A stretch of DNA of 64,000 nt from Drosophila persimilis (lineage: Eukaryota > Arthropoda > Insecta > Diptera > Drosophilidae). Position 1 is the stretch's first letter. Each line of letters opens with the position of its first letter. The notes below the pieces were generated by a model. The model did not search any database. It saw only the letters and a program-made list of their open reading frames with translations, and was not told the origin of the DNA. The position numbers and the translations under genes were made by a program. Positions 53,884 through 64,000 of the stretch are shown here, piece after piece. The stretch spans positions 2,356,001 to 2,420,000 of the forward strand of contig NW_020825321.1 in NCBI RefSeq assembly GCF_003286085.1, read 5' to 3'.

Positions 53884-54516
53884 TTTTGGAGAAGGTTCAA
53901 ATACCGGATGGAGTTCACGACTGGAACTCAATAAATATTTCACCCTGAGTCTGGCTGACGGCGACAGCGGCTTCGGTATCGAATTTTGAGTGTGAACTGC
54001 TTTGAGCATCTAATATTTCTTGCAGGCATGTTTAGTTCCAATTCGATGTGTGTGAATAATCTTAAAACAATACAATTGTTTTAGTGTCAAGTGGTCGCGG
54101 CTTTGAGACTTCTGCGCTATATTTGTTCTGTAAGCGGGGTCTCGTGTAGAAAGCAGATTACAATTACAGTTAGCTTGAGCGCTTAGGTATCTGCATACAC
54201 ACATACAGCCTATTGCGTGCACTGCTATACGTTGAATCAAGGCACATACATACTTACATATGTATGCAGTTACAAGCCGGCACCTAAAGAACAGTAATTG
54301 CTACTTGACATTGATCTAACTTTGTAGTCGTTTCTTCTTTGCCTGCCGGTTCGTTGGGGCGCACGTACACATTTTGGTACAGTGGCGCACAGTGGTCAAT
54401 TGTTGATCAGCTATTGAATTGGGCAGTGTAGTGAGAATTTAAACTTAGTCGATTATTGAATAGAGTGGCTAAACTTGGTACCGTGTTACTTACTCATGCC
54501 AATATTGAGTATTTTT
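53884..54516 (+). other. Leader of D and probable 5' region of a Bel/Pao copy
   Basis: No gene recognised. The first part is D leader sequence. The last part must be 5' leader of the Bel/Pao copy whose gag resumes at 60187, because the LOA insertion at 54530-60173 duplicated its target here. The boundary between the two could not be placed. Confidence 0.45.
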
Positions 54517-55013
54517 TATTGTTAAATTTGGGCCGTCAGCCATCGGGTGCTACAGGGGGACAAATGGATGACGGGTCGGCTCGCACAACTGTGAACTCGG
54601 AACTGAGGCGCAGCCGCTCCGGTTAGTAATACCCGGTGCGGTCTGCGTCTCACACCCCCCCTAGGACACAGAGGGTTGCGAGCGAGCCGTCACCCGCCGT
54701 AACTGTGCACACCGGTGGAAGTGCGACTATACTCTCCCCGTGAGGGCGGCTGGAAACAGGTCCTAGCATGGTCATGTCTCTGCTAGGATGCTGGCAAATG
54801 GTAGTCGGGCGGAGAGAAGAAAACTCTCAGTGAAATTACCCCAATCCAAGGTGACACTGTTATATGCCGAGGGATGCATGGCCGGGGGGGTGCCCGGTCG
54901 CTAATATGCGGACTCTGGATACCTGCCGACCTCCAGTTTAAATCAGGCTTCCCGGGGCAAGCGGGCTATGCCTCGGGTGACCAACCCCTTCCCGCCTACT
55001 CGTGGGAACAAAA

Positions 55014-56456
55014 ATGCCAAACAAATCATATATAACAAATAAAAACACCGCAAATTAGCTCGGTACTCCTCTTAAAGTACCGGAGGGACAAGCCAATCCC
55101 TCTGCACCAGCGCCTGGGAAACCGGGTCCAAAGAAGACGGGGAAGGAGACTGAGTCGGTCCACCGTCTTCAGGCAGCAGCCGCAGCGAGGGGGGGCCCGA
55201 AAAGCCAATCGGGTCCTTCCAAGTCGGGTGGCTCCAAGGGCGAAGCGGATACCGGTGTGGCTGCCAAGCAGAGCGTAATCGCGGCTGGTAAGCGCACCGG
55301 GACCGAAGAACCCTTGGGACCCCCGGCGGGCAGCGTCTCTGCACCACGGGGAGGAAAGCCGTCGTACCAGGACAGGAGACGAGCGGCCTTCATCCTGTCC
55401 AACGAAGACCCGAATTTCAAGGCGTCAGCCGAAGGAAAGGAGCAGAGGCTGTGGGCCTGCTCAATCCTTCCTCTGTTCCAGCCAGCCAAAGCCGGAAAGG
55501 CCGCAGCCAAGGCCCCCAACAAGCGGCAACGCTCAGCGGAGGACCCCGCAAATCAGCCAGGTCAAGCCCAGCAAGCCAAGCGGGTGAAGACCCACCTCAC
55601 GAACCGGTCGTTCGCTGAGGTGGCGAGGGGCAAGACCCTGATCGGTGTCCTGGACAGGAGCGCCGAGGACGGCCATGTCCCCCGCGATAAGTGGCACCTG
55701 GTGGAGAACGAGCTCCAGGACCGGTTCCTACTGGAACTGGAGGAGAACGGCGGACCACCGCCAAAGTGTGAGGACGCAGGGTGGCATCAAGGCAAGGTGA
55801 AAGCCATCGCCTGCCAAGACGCTCGCTCTGCGGCCCTCTACATGAAGGCGGTGGCGGCCCTAAAAGAGGTCTATCCAGGGGCGAAACTGGAGGCCGTGAA
55901 GTGGGAAGATGTCCCTAGTCGCCCGAGAGCCAGAGCATGGGTCTCGGCTAAGCCTGCAGAGCCTGAGAAGATCCTCAGGTTACTGCAGGTCTGCAACCCC
56001 CACCTTCCTACAGCCGATTGGAAGGTGGCAAAGGTGGAGGATATCCAAGGGCAGAGGCGCCAGATTATCCTCGTCCTAAATGAGGAATCAATAGATCTCC
56101 TCGCAAAGTCGGACGGTGTAGTGGATTATGGCTATAAGAAGGTCACCATATCCACGTACAAGTCCGATCGCAAGGGCAGGCAAGCGGAGGTCGAGCCAGA
56201 CCCGGAGCTGCCGGAGATCCCGAAAGAGGGGGCCTCGTGCGAGGAAGATAACCCGGCGTCGGATGCGGCGTCCATGATGTCGGACGACATCCTGGACGAC
56301 TACGCGTTCGACGAGAGCGACCTAGCCAGAGGTCTCAGCCATATCGTTGTCGGGGAGGAGCCGGAGTCCCCTGACAGCGATCCAGAAGTAACAATGGTGG
56401 AGGCGAGCCTCAGGAATGTCGTTGACGCTCCTGCAGATAAACCTCCACCATTGTAA
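55014..56456 (+). pseudogene. ORF1 of the LOA LINE (DUF4780-like)
   Basis: The start is taken as ATG 55014, since the second LOA element has a matching ATG at 61883 after GGGAACA. One in-frame TAG at 55056 follows, then the frame is open to TAA 56454. The N-terminal third is Pro/Lys/Gly-rich. A TSNRSFAEVA-like region (HLTNRSFAEVARGKTLIGV) and a ferredoxin-like DUF4780-type domain follow (AVKWEDVPSRPRARAWV, CNPHLPTADWKV, IDLLAKSDGVVDYGYKKVTI). The C-terminus is acidic. No CCHC knuckles are seen. It overlaps ORF2 by 41 nt. The likely role is RNA binding in the ribonucleoprotein. Confidence 0.82.
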
Positions 56457-59400
56457 GGCAGCATGCGCTGCTCTACTGCTCCACCTGGCCAAGGGTGGAG
56501 CCGACATAGTACTCATTCAGGAGCCCTGGATCCTCGGAAACAGGGTCTCCGGTCTGAGGACTTCTGACTACAAGCTATATGTAGCTGAAACCGCAGGTAA
56601 AACTCGTCCCTGCATTCTTGCAAAAAGAGAGTTGCACTTATTTTTGCTCCCAAATTTCAGCAATGAAGACCACACCGCAGTGAGCCTCGAAGGCCAGGAG
56701 CGCTCACTGAGGATCTGCTCCGCATACATGGGGCATGAACAACCAGACCCCCCTCCACACGCGCCTCTCCGGGCTCTAATCGCAGACTGCTCGGCCAAGG
56801 ACATCGGCCTAATTGTGGGGTGTGATGCCAATGCACATCACTGTCAGTGGGGAAGCACTGACACAAACGAAAGGGGTGAGTACCTTTTCAGTTACTTACT
56901 GACCACACAGATGGTCTTATTAAACCGGGGTAGTGATCCCACCTTTATCATTAAAAACCGCAAGGAGGTCCTGGACCTCACGCTTGCCTCTCATGAGATA
57001 CAGCGTAACATTGTATCCTGGAGGGTCCTGGAAGAGCACTCCTTCTCGGACCACAGGTACGTGGAAACTGTCTTCTCCTTCTCAGTGCCGAAGCCAGTCC
57101 GATTCCGGAACATCAGGCGGACAAACTGGACTCGGTATTCTGACTACCTCTGTCGTGTTCTCCCTGAGCCCCCATCTGAGGAGGAGTTCTCCACGTAGGC
57201 CACGACTCGTCTTCTTAAGATCTTTACCGACGCCTGCAATAAGGCGCTCGACAAAGCATGCCCCTCTGGCAAGAACAGAGGCCGGAAGAAACCTGAATGG
57301 TGGAATCCGAAACTGGGTGAACTCCGGAAAGCCTCCCGGAGACTCTTCAATAAAGCTAAGGCTGAAAACGTTGAGCAAAACTGGGCCGAGTACAAAGCCA
57401 GTCTGTCAACCTACAACAAAGAACTTAGAAAAGCCAAACGCGCCTCCTGGCGTATGTTCTGCAGCGAAATCGAGAGTAACTCAGAAGCCTCACGCTTGCG
57501 CAGAGTTCTCTCGAAGACAACACCCACCCTGGGCTACTTGAAGAACACCGACCAGTCGTGGACTACGTCCAGCGAGGAGTCGCTAAATCTTCTCCTAAAT
57601 ACCCACTTCCCTGGCTGCGATGAAAACAGACCCAACTACCTCGCGCCTCCTTCCGTCGCCTCAAATGCCATCCTGAGACTGCTAAGCCAGGAGAACATTT
57701 CCTGGGCGATCAGAAGTTTTAAACCCTACAAGTCCGCGGGGCCAGACGGCATTTTCCCTGCCCAACTGATTCACGCGGAACACAAAGCCATTAACTGGCT
57801 CAAAATAATTTACGAGGGAATCTTCTCCCACGGGTGCATTCCTGACACCTGGCTTCAGACCAAAGTCGTATTCATACCCAAGGCAGGCAAGCCCTCGCAC
57901 ACTGCCCCAAAAGATTTCAGACCCATAAGTCTATCGTCTTTTCTTCTAAGGGCGATGGAGCGGCTCCTGGGGCTGCATCTAACGGCGTGCATTCCGTCCA
58001 GTCTGATCTCAGACTCCCAGCATGCCTATCGGAAGGGAAGATCCACCGAAACGGCCCTACACTCGATCACACAAGCGTCCCTTAATTTTAAGGAGTACAC
58101 CCTAGTAGCCTTCCTCGACATAGAAGGCGCCTTTAACAACATCCTTCCGACCGCCATCACGGGCGCACTGACGGATCTGGGCGTTGACTCCAGGACGGTG
58201 AGCTTGATCGATCAGATGCTACAATGCAGGACGGTTGAGGCATCACTGGGGACGTCAACGTGTACCAGATTTGTCAGCAGAGGCACACCGCAGGGCGGAG
58301 TCCTCTCGCCCCTCCTATGGAACGTGGCAGTGAACACACTGCTGCGGGAGATAGAGGGGGGTGGCTGCCGCGTGGTGGCGTACGCGGACGACGTTGCCAT
58401 AGCATTCTCCGGAAAATTTCCGCAGACGTTGTGTGAGTGCATGACAAGTACTCTCACGAAAATGTCGAAATGGGCAGACAAATGCGGGTTAGGCGTCAAC
58501 CCGTCTAAAACGGAACTGGTGCTTTTCACTAGGAAGTACAAAGTTCCGGCACTGATTCCCCCAAGACTATGTGGGGAAACGCTAGTCTTCAGCAACAACG
58601 CCAAGTATCTTGGCCTTATCCTCGATAGAAAGCTCGATTGGAAATTGAGCATAGAGGATAGAGTAAAGAAGGCCACAGTGGCCCTCTATACTTGCAGGAA
58701 AGCCATCGGACTAAAATGGGGAATGACCCCATATATAGTTCGGTGGTTCGGCCGCCATCATACGACCAATCATGCTCTATGGAGTGGTGGTATGGTGGCC
58801 AGCCTTGGACAAAAGGACAGGCCTCAATAAACTCAGCAGAGTTCAACGCATGGCAGAGCTATGCATAACTGGCGGGCTACGCACTACTCCAGGGGAAGCC
58901 CTGGATACTGTGTTGGACCTCCTCCCGGTTGATCTCATGGGAAAGAAGGTGGCAACACTTTCCGCCCTCCGAATGAGAGAAGCCAGACTGTGGAAAGCAT
59001 TCGCGGTTGGGCACTCGGGAATCCTGATGAGACTCCCGCAATTACCAGAGAGGACAGATTACTGTATCCCCAGTGATCACCTCTCGACGCCCTTCCAGGT
59101 ATCAATCCCATCTAGGGAGGACTGGGAGATGGGCGAACCAGGGCCTGCAAATGCGGTCCACTTCTACACTGATGGCTCAAAGCTAGACGGCCGCGTGGGA
59201 GGCGGAGTCTACCGCAGCGAGCTGAACATCAGTCATTGCTTCAGGCTCCCGGATCACTGTAGTGTGTTCCAAGCGGAGGTTGAAGCCATCAAGGAGGCCA
59301 TTTCGATCGTCTCCAAGCTACTCCTAGATACGCACTTAGTGTGCGTCTTCTCGGACAGCCAAGCAGCTATCAAAGCTCTAGGCTCAATATCGTCGAACTC

Positions 59401-60001
59401 AGCGACTGTAAATGACTGCCGCAGGTCTCTGCACGAGATCGCAGAGCAGTTAGATCTCTTCCTTATATGGGTCCCCGGCCACAGGGACATCGAGGGGAAT
59501 GACGCCGCCGACGAGCTAGCCAGGCAGGGTACTACGATTCCTCTCCTATCGGAGAGGGAGCAAGTTGCGATGCCCTTGGCTACGTGCAGGCTCCTAACGC
59601 ACGAATTGTTCGAGCAAAATGCCAATAGGAGATGGCAGCAAACCGTTTCCTGTAAACTCTCAAGATTGATATGGCCATATCGATCGAAGAAGCGCTCAGC
59701 AGAGCTGTATAAACTCAGCAGAGCACAGTGCTCTGCAGTTACTAGAGCCATTACGGGACACTGGCAGATCGGCACTCACGCCTCTAGACTGTCAATCCCT
59801 CATAACGACTTCTGCAGGAGTTGTCGCGACGAGGAGGAGGAGGAATCGGTCCCCCACTTCTTCTGCCACTGCCCAGCCCTTGGAAATCGTCGTCTTCGTA
59901 TTCTCGGGGCCGCTTTCCTTACGGACATTTCGGACCTATCCGTAATCAAACCAGGGACCTTGTCCAAATACATCCAAGCCACCGGATGGAACTGCCCTTA
60001 A
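56416..60001 (+). pseudogene. ORF2 of the LOA LINE (endonuclease, RT, RNase H)
   Basis: ATG 56416 begins MSLTLLQINLHHCKAA. An AP-like endonuclease has IQEPW, GCDANAHHCQWG and SFSDHRY. RT has RPISLSSFLLRAMER, AFLDIEGAFNN, SRGTPQGGVLSPLLW and YADDVAIA. RNase H has HFYTDGSKLDGRVGGG, QAEVEAIKEAI, FSDSQAAIKAL and the LIWVPGHRDIEGND segment. A C-terminal zinc cluster follows (CRSCRDEEEEESVPHFFCHC). TAG at 57196 interrupts between endonuclease and RT. A net 2-nt loss near 58755 shifts the frame after RT, as the reverse copies show. Confidence 0.9.
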
Positions 60002-60114
60002 CCTGCAGTAGTATGCTCTCACGGTTCGGGCAACGCGAAGGGGCACATGCCCATGCGGCAACACAACGGACCTGTTTATAGGTCCAAGTGAGCTTGGGGG
60101 CGGGAGGCTCTTAT

Positions 60115-60143
<29 letters not shown>
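60115..60143 (+). repeat. 29-base poly-C run in the LINE 3' UTR
   Basis: An uninterrupted cytosine run after GGCTCTTAT. Other LOA copies here do not extend past this point, so its presence in the family consensus is untested. Length may be unreliable in an assembly. Confidence 0.8.
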
Positions 60144-60145
<2 letters not shown>

Positions 60146-60312
60146 CCGGCTACCGCCTTAACCTAACCTAACCTATTGTTAAATTTTCAAGGTTAACACC
60201 GGTGTAAATAGTCAGTGCAAATGGCACCTAGAAAGGGTAAAGATGCGGAGGTGCTCACTTCTCGAACGGCGTTAATGAATTCCTTTGTCCGTAGCAAGGT
60301 CTATATAAAAAA

Positions 60313-61425
60313 CGAGGGGGAACGTTGTGAGTTGCTGCGTACACCGCAACTCTACAGTTATACCCGATACTAAGTCAGTATGGCTCTCCTCCGGCAGACG
60401 CCGCTAATATTAAACGACACGACAAAGAGTGCGTGCGAGAGAGACAGAAAATCAGTCGCCGTGACGTCGGGCGCTGCGTAGCCACTGCAAATTGATTTGT
60501 TCCTTTGGCTATAAAAATGATCTGATCTGATTCAGATTCAGCAATCTGATAGATATGGTCATTATCTATGATTCTGCGTTTTTAGTTTTCTCAAATCTGC
60601 AATATTGTGGATGCAACAGATTTTCGTCCTTTGTGTGGGCGGAAGGGGGTGGGGCGAAATTTTGAGATACACGTTTTATAGTGAGATCTAAGAGAAGTGC
60701 GGATTCAAAATTTGGTTACTCTAGCGTTAATAGTCTCTGAGATTTGTGAATATCCTCAGATTTGCATCCTTTGCGGGGGCGGAAGGGGGTGTGGCGAAAT
60801 TTTGAAACAAACTCGTCTCGGTCTGATATATTAGGAGTGTGGATACCAAATTTGGTTGCTCTAGCTTTTATAGTCTCTGAGATCTAGGCGCTAATGTTTT
60901 ACTCTAAGGAAAGCCGCCTATGCTACGTGTGTGTTAGAGAGAGACAGGGCGAGAAAAAATGAAATTGTTTTCTTGATGCTGGCTATAATAATAATACGAT
61001 CCGATTCAGATTCTGCAGTCGTTCTCTACGATTCTGCGTTTTTGGTTTTCTCGTATCTTTAAAATTGTGGATGCCACAGATTTTCGCCCTTTGTGGGGGC
61101 GGAAGTGGGCGGGGCAAAGTTTTAAAATATTTTTGTAGCAGTGACATATCACAGAAGTCTGGATCCAAAACATCGTTGCTCTAGCTCTTATAGTCTTTGA
61201 GCATTAGGCGCTGAAGGGGACGGACAGACGGACAGACGGACGGACGGACAGACGGACGGACGGACAGACGGACAGACAGACATGGCTCAATCGACTCGGC
61301 TATTGATGCTGATCAAGAATATATATACTTTATGGGGTCGGAAACGATTCCTTCTGGACGTTACACACATACACTTTTACCACAAATCTAATATACCCCA
61401 ATACTCATTTTGAGTATCGGGTATA
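60313..61425 (-). mobile_element. DINE-1/SGM-like Helitron, copy 2
   Basis: The inverted counterpart of 37057-38161, 1.1 kb. It shows the CGAGGGGGAACGTTGTGAG end, the GTTGC/GCAAC hairpin, GGAC/AGAC microsatellite (61216-61280) and the TATACCCGATACT-type subterminal repeat. The flanks rejoin Bel/Pao gag as GTCTATATA and AATAGCAACTCC, giving a clean insertion within an A/T-rich site. Confidence 0.82.
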
Positions 61426-61488
61426 AAAAATAGCAACTCCATGACGGCTGCGGAGCTGGAAGCCAGGTTAAGTCTATTTGAGACAAGC

Positions 61489-61553
61489 TTTTTTTTTTTT
61501 TTTTTTTTTTTTTAGATAGATATTAGACAAACATTCGAGGAAAATTAGCACTA
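61489..61553 (-). mobile_element. Very short poly(A)-tailed retro-insertion
   Basis: 25 T residues followed by about 40 bp that are absent from the sister gag at 27190-27220 (GAGACAAACTTTAATC). Read on the minus strand it is a short sequence with a poly(A) tail, as expected from extreme 5' truncation of a LINE or a mRNA retrocopy. Confidence 0.55.
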
Positions 61554-61882
61554 AACTTTAATCAGTTCTGCAACATTCGGGCTAAAATTGAACACGATAG
61601 CGAGGACGCCAGCGAATATGAAAGCCACTATGATGTTTAGGAGGCTTATTGCGAATTAAATGCCAAGTTACTAAGCTGTCTTGGAACACCGGGCCGGACT
61701 AAGTGTGTTACTCGACCCGTGCTGAGAGTCAGCCTGGCTGGGGGCCCGGTATAAAAACTAGCCCAGTCGCTAACGGAGGGCTCAGGGACTTGGCAGCCCC
61801 CTGTTCTAATGATGCCTTACCCGGGCAACGTGGATCTCTGCCGGGCTGACCTTTCCCGTTCTCTGCATCTCATGGGAACAAG

Positions 61883-62392
61883 ATGTACAATAACAAAAAC
61901 AAAAACCAAAAAAAACAAATAAGTGCGGCGCTCCCCAAATGCCAACTGGGAGCAATCCCAAGCACGGAAAAGCAGCGGCCCAAAGGCCTGGCCCAACCGG
62001 CTGGCCCAATCCGGAGTGTGGGGCAAGGTAACTCCCGAAGCTGACACCTTGGAAGGAAATCTAAGCAATATTGCGGCTGCCCGACCTTCTGGTAAAGCGG
62101 AGGGGTTTGACTTGCCGTCGACAAGCGCCCAAGCCAGACGATACACATATGCTGAAAAGAGCAGTGCAGGGCACATACTCCGTCGGCAACACGCCATCAG
62201 TGAAGCCAGCCCATCAGCCGACTGGCTGAAGAAGGTGGAATGGGCTTCGGCCTTCTCTTCAGAGACAGAGCTGATGCTCGACTTTGAGTCAATGTGAGAG
62301 AGAATCTCAGACGACTCGGACGCAGACATCACGGTGGTGGAGAATCTTGAAGATGGTCCTAAGCATCCTTCAAATAAATCACCACCACTGTA
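61883..62392 (+). pseudogene. ORF1 remnant of LOA2
   Basis: ATG 61883 starts MYNNKNKNQKKQ, placed like the ORF1 start of LOA1. The frame shifts at about 62030. The acidic C-terminus (DDSDADITVVENL...KSPPL) is kept, with a stop at 62292 and an end at TAA 62390. The central DUF4780-like domain is missing: about 170 codons remain against about 480 in LOA1. Confidence 0.75.
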
Positions 62393-64000
62393 AAGCAGCA
62401 TCGGCTGCTCTCATACTCCGCTTAGACGCAAGCGGAGCCGACGTAGTCCTGATCCAGGAGCCTTGGGTGGCAGGAAGCAAGGTGTTTAGATTGGGGACGT
62501 GGGAATACAAGATCATTGTATCCCAAAATGAAGGTAAAATCCTTACCTGCATACTTGCGAGAAAGCACCTAAATATCTTTCTGCTCCATAATTATAGCGA
62601 TGGCGATAAAACGGCGGCAAGCCTAGAGCTAAAAGGGAATCATCTCAGGCTGGTGGCGTCCTATATGGCCCACGACGAGGATGATCCTCCCAACGACCTT
62701 GTTCGCAAAATAGCCAGCGACAGCGACAACAGACAAAGACATACTTTTAGGTTGCGATGCCAACGCCCATCACACCCAATGGGGGAGCACGGACACGAAT
62801 GTAAGGGGTGAGTCACTGTTCAGCTTCATCTTGAACTCAAATTTATTCATTTGCAATCGGGGTAACGACCCCACGTTTATAATTAAAAATCTGCAGGATG
62901 TCATTGAACTCACGCCGGTGTCAAGAAAACTGCTAGACACAATCCCGAGCTGGAGAGTCCTAGGAGACTACTCCTTCTCGGACCACAGGTATATCGAGAC
63001 GATATTATCCTATTATATATACCGACTATATCAACCCCAGAAAAGCCAGCTGGGAAAAATATAGCACAACCCTGGAGAAACTACTCCCTCCTAACGGCCC
63101 TAATTGCCCGAACACGGAAGACAACCTAAACCGTCTTGCGAACAGGTTTACGGATGCGTGCAACAAAGCCTTCAAGGCATCATGCCCTTCTACCAGCCCA
63201 AGGGGGAAAAAGAAACCCCCCTGGTGGTCTTAGCAACTAAACACCCTTCGTAGAACTTCTAGGACTCTATTCAATAGAGCCACAAGAGCTAAGGAGGATA
63301 CTCACTGGGCAGACTATAAAACCAGTCTAGCAGTATACAAAAAGGAAACGAGGAAGGCTAAAAGAGACTCCTGGCAAAAATTTTGCTCCGAAATCGAGGA
63401 AACTTCGGAGGCTGCAAAACTCCGGAAAGTTCTCTCAAAAACTACCCCCTCGGTAGGTTACCTCAAAAAGAATGATGGCACGTGGACCTCTAGTGAGGAG
63501 TCCCTACACATTCTGCTCGACACGCATTTCCCCGGATGTACAACCACCGAGCCGACATACCTCCCAAGAGAGGGATCGGTAGAATCGATGGACCATATCC
63601 TTGCAAAACGGAACATAAGTTGGGCAGTAAACAGCTTCAACCCGTTTAAATCGCCAGGCCCGGACCAGGTAATCCCGGCCCAACTTCAGAAGGCCGGGGA
63701 AACGGCCATCAACTGGCTACATAGTATCTTCAGGAAGATACTGGCGGTATGTACAATAGCGCAAGCATGGCTTAAGGCTAGGATAGTTTTCATCCCTAAA
63801 GCAGGCAAAGCCTCACACTCAACCCCGAATGACTTTAGACCAATCAGTTTATCGTCTTTCCTACTCAAAACCTTTGAGAGACTTATCGGGTGACAATTAC
63901 GGACTACCATAAGTCCCCATCTGTACTCAAGTGCGCAGCATGCCTACCGGAAAGGAAAATTCACGGAAACGGCACTTCATGAAGCTATCTCGAGTGTAGA
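62353..64000 (+). pseudogene. ORF2 of LOA2, 5' part
   Basis: ATG 62353 starts MVLSILQINHHHCKAA. Endonuclease motifs are visible (IQEPWVAGSK, CNRGNDPTFIIKN, SFSDHRYIETI). A frameshift at about 62745 disrupts the GCDANAHH motif. Another lies near 63020, and a TAG occurs at 63231 (PPWWS). RT starts with NISWAVNSFNPFKSPGPDQ (63588 on) and NDFRPISLSSFLLKTFERLIG, then a TGA at 63891, and continues as AQHAYRKGKFTETALH to the end. Confidence 0.85.

Larger units (their letters stand above)
54530..60173 (+). mobile_element. Full-length LOA-clade LINE
   Basis: Flanked by a 13-bp target-site duplication TATTGTTAAATTT (54517-54529 and 60174-60186). It has a 5' UTR, two overlapping ORFs, a 3' UTR with a 29-base C run (60115-60143) and an end of CCTAA repeats. 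Endonuclease, RT and RNase H domains in ORF2 with a DUF4780-like ORF1 fit the LOA clade (Bilbo, Baggins, TRIM). It has two nonsense codons and one frameshift, so it is old enough to be inactive but structurally complete. Fragments of the same family occur four times elsewhere in reverse orientation. Confidence 0.92.
60187..61690 (+). pseudogene. Bel/Pao gag 5' end (E family), split by insertions
   Basis: An ATG near 60221 starts MAPRKGKDAEVLTSRTAL, then NSFVRSKVYI, matching the start at 27112. A DINE-1-like element interrupts at 60313-61425, after which coding resumes (MTAAELEARLSLFETSF). A poly-T-led insertion (61489-61553) interrupts again before FNQFCNIRAKIEHDSEDASE. The copy ends at about 61690 where LOA2 begins. 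Confidence 0.8.
61691..64000 (+). mobile_element. Second LOA-subfamily LINE (runs off window)
   Basis: The 5' UTR begins CGGGCCGGACTAAG after the Bel/Pao gag. ORF1 is shortened and ORF2 runs through endonuclease into RT to the window end. The proteins are clearly homologous to but diverged from the 54530 element, so it is a different subfamily. Confidence 0.85.

Noticed and set aside
60152-60175. CCTAA repeats as remnant telomere
   Set aside because: Only about three units directly at a LINE end bounded by a target-site duplication; they are the element tail.

Overview
This window is eukaryotic, and almost every base I can assign belongs to transposable elements. No host gene, tRNA, rRNA or CRISPR array was recognised. 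The element types point to Drosophila pericentromeric heterochromatin, a piRNA-cluster-like locus or a degenerating Y-like chromosome: Ty3/gypsy and Bel/Pao LTR retrotransposons, LOA-clade LINEs with a DUF4780-like ORF1, and DINE-1-like Helitrons with GTCY microsatellites. The pairing of LOA-clade LINEs with DINE-1/SGM/ISY-like repeats hints at the obscura group. That species hint is inference.

Layout. 1-1955: a gypsy fragment fused to a Bel/Pao integrase remnant. 1956-10487: gypsy element A (LTR, tRNA-Lys primer site, gag, pol, extra ORF3, LTR with tandem repeats). 10488-14025: dead gypsy element C carrying a solo LTR (family D) and a small terminal-inverted-repeat element. 14026-20508: roo-like Bel/Pao element G with gag, pol and an F-type env; its 3' LTR is interrupted by gypsy element F (20509-23076), which lacks most of pol. 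23081-24390: unassigned. 24391-27110: a second, inverted copy of the C unit. 27111-44280: a four-layer nest, Bel/Pao element E split by a reverse LOA LINE, which is split by gypsy element B, whose 3' LTR holds a DINE-1-like insertion. 42470-51474: a recent tandem duplication of about 2.8 kb; its first copy was later hit by a young Bel/Pao element H (44930-48347) that encodes only Gag-protease plus a coiled-coil tail. 51236-53555: a third C-unit copy. 53556-54529: 5' LTR, primer site and leader of element D. 54530-60173: a full-length LOA LINE with a 13-bp target-site duplication. 60187-61690: another Bel/Pao gag remnant, split by a second DINE-1-like copy. 61691-64000: the 5' part of a second LOA subfamily, running off the window.

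The most interesting signal is shared by the two related but diverged gypsy elements A and B. Both have a SAP-like motif at the Gag N-terminus, a tandem-repeat 5' leader, a tandem-repeat linker between protease and reverse transcriptase, long LTRs with internal repeats, and a third ORF after pol. That ORF has no envelope features. It is preceded in both elements by an identical 12-nt block containing a branch-point-like CTAAC, then a polypyrimidine tract and AG, which suggests expression from a spliced mRNA. Most other coding units are pseudogenes with stops, frameshifts or deletions. The clearest exceptions are the 785-codon ORF of H and the 1219-codon pol-env reading frame of G.
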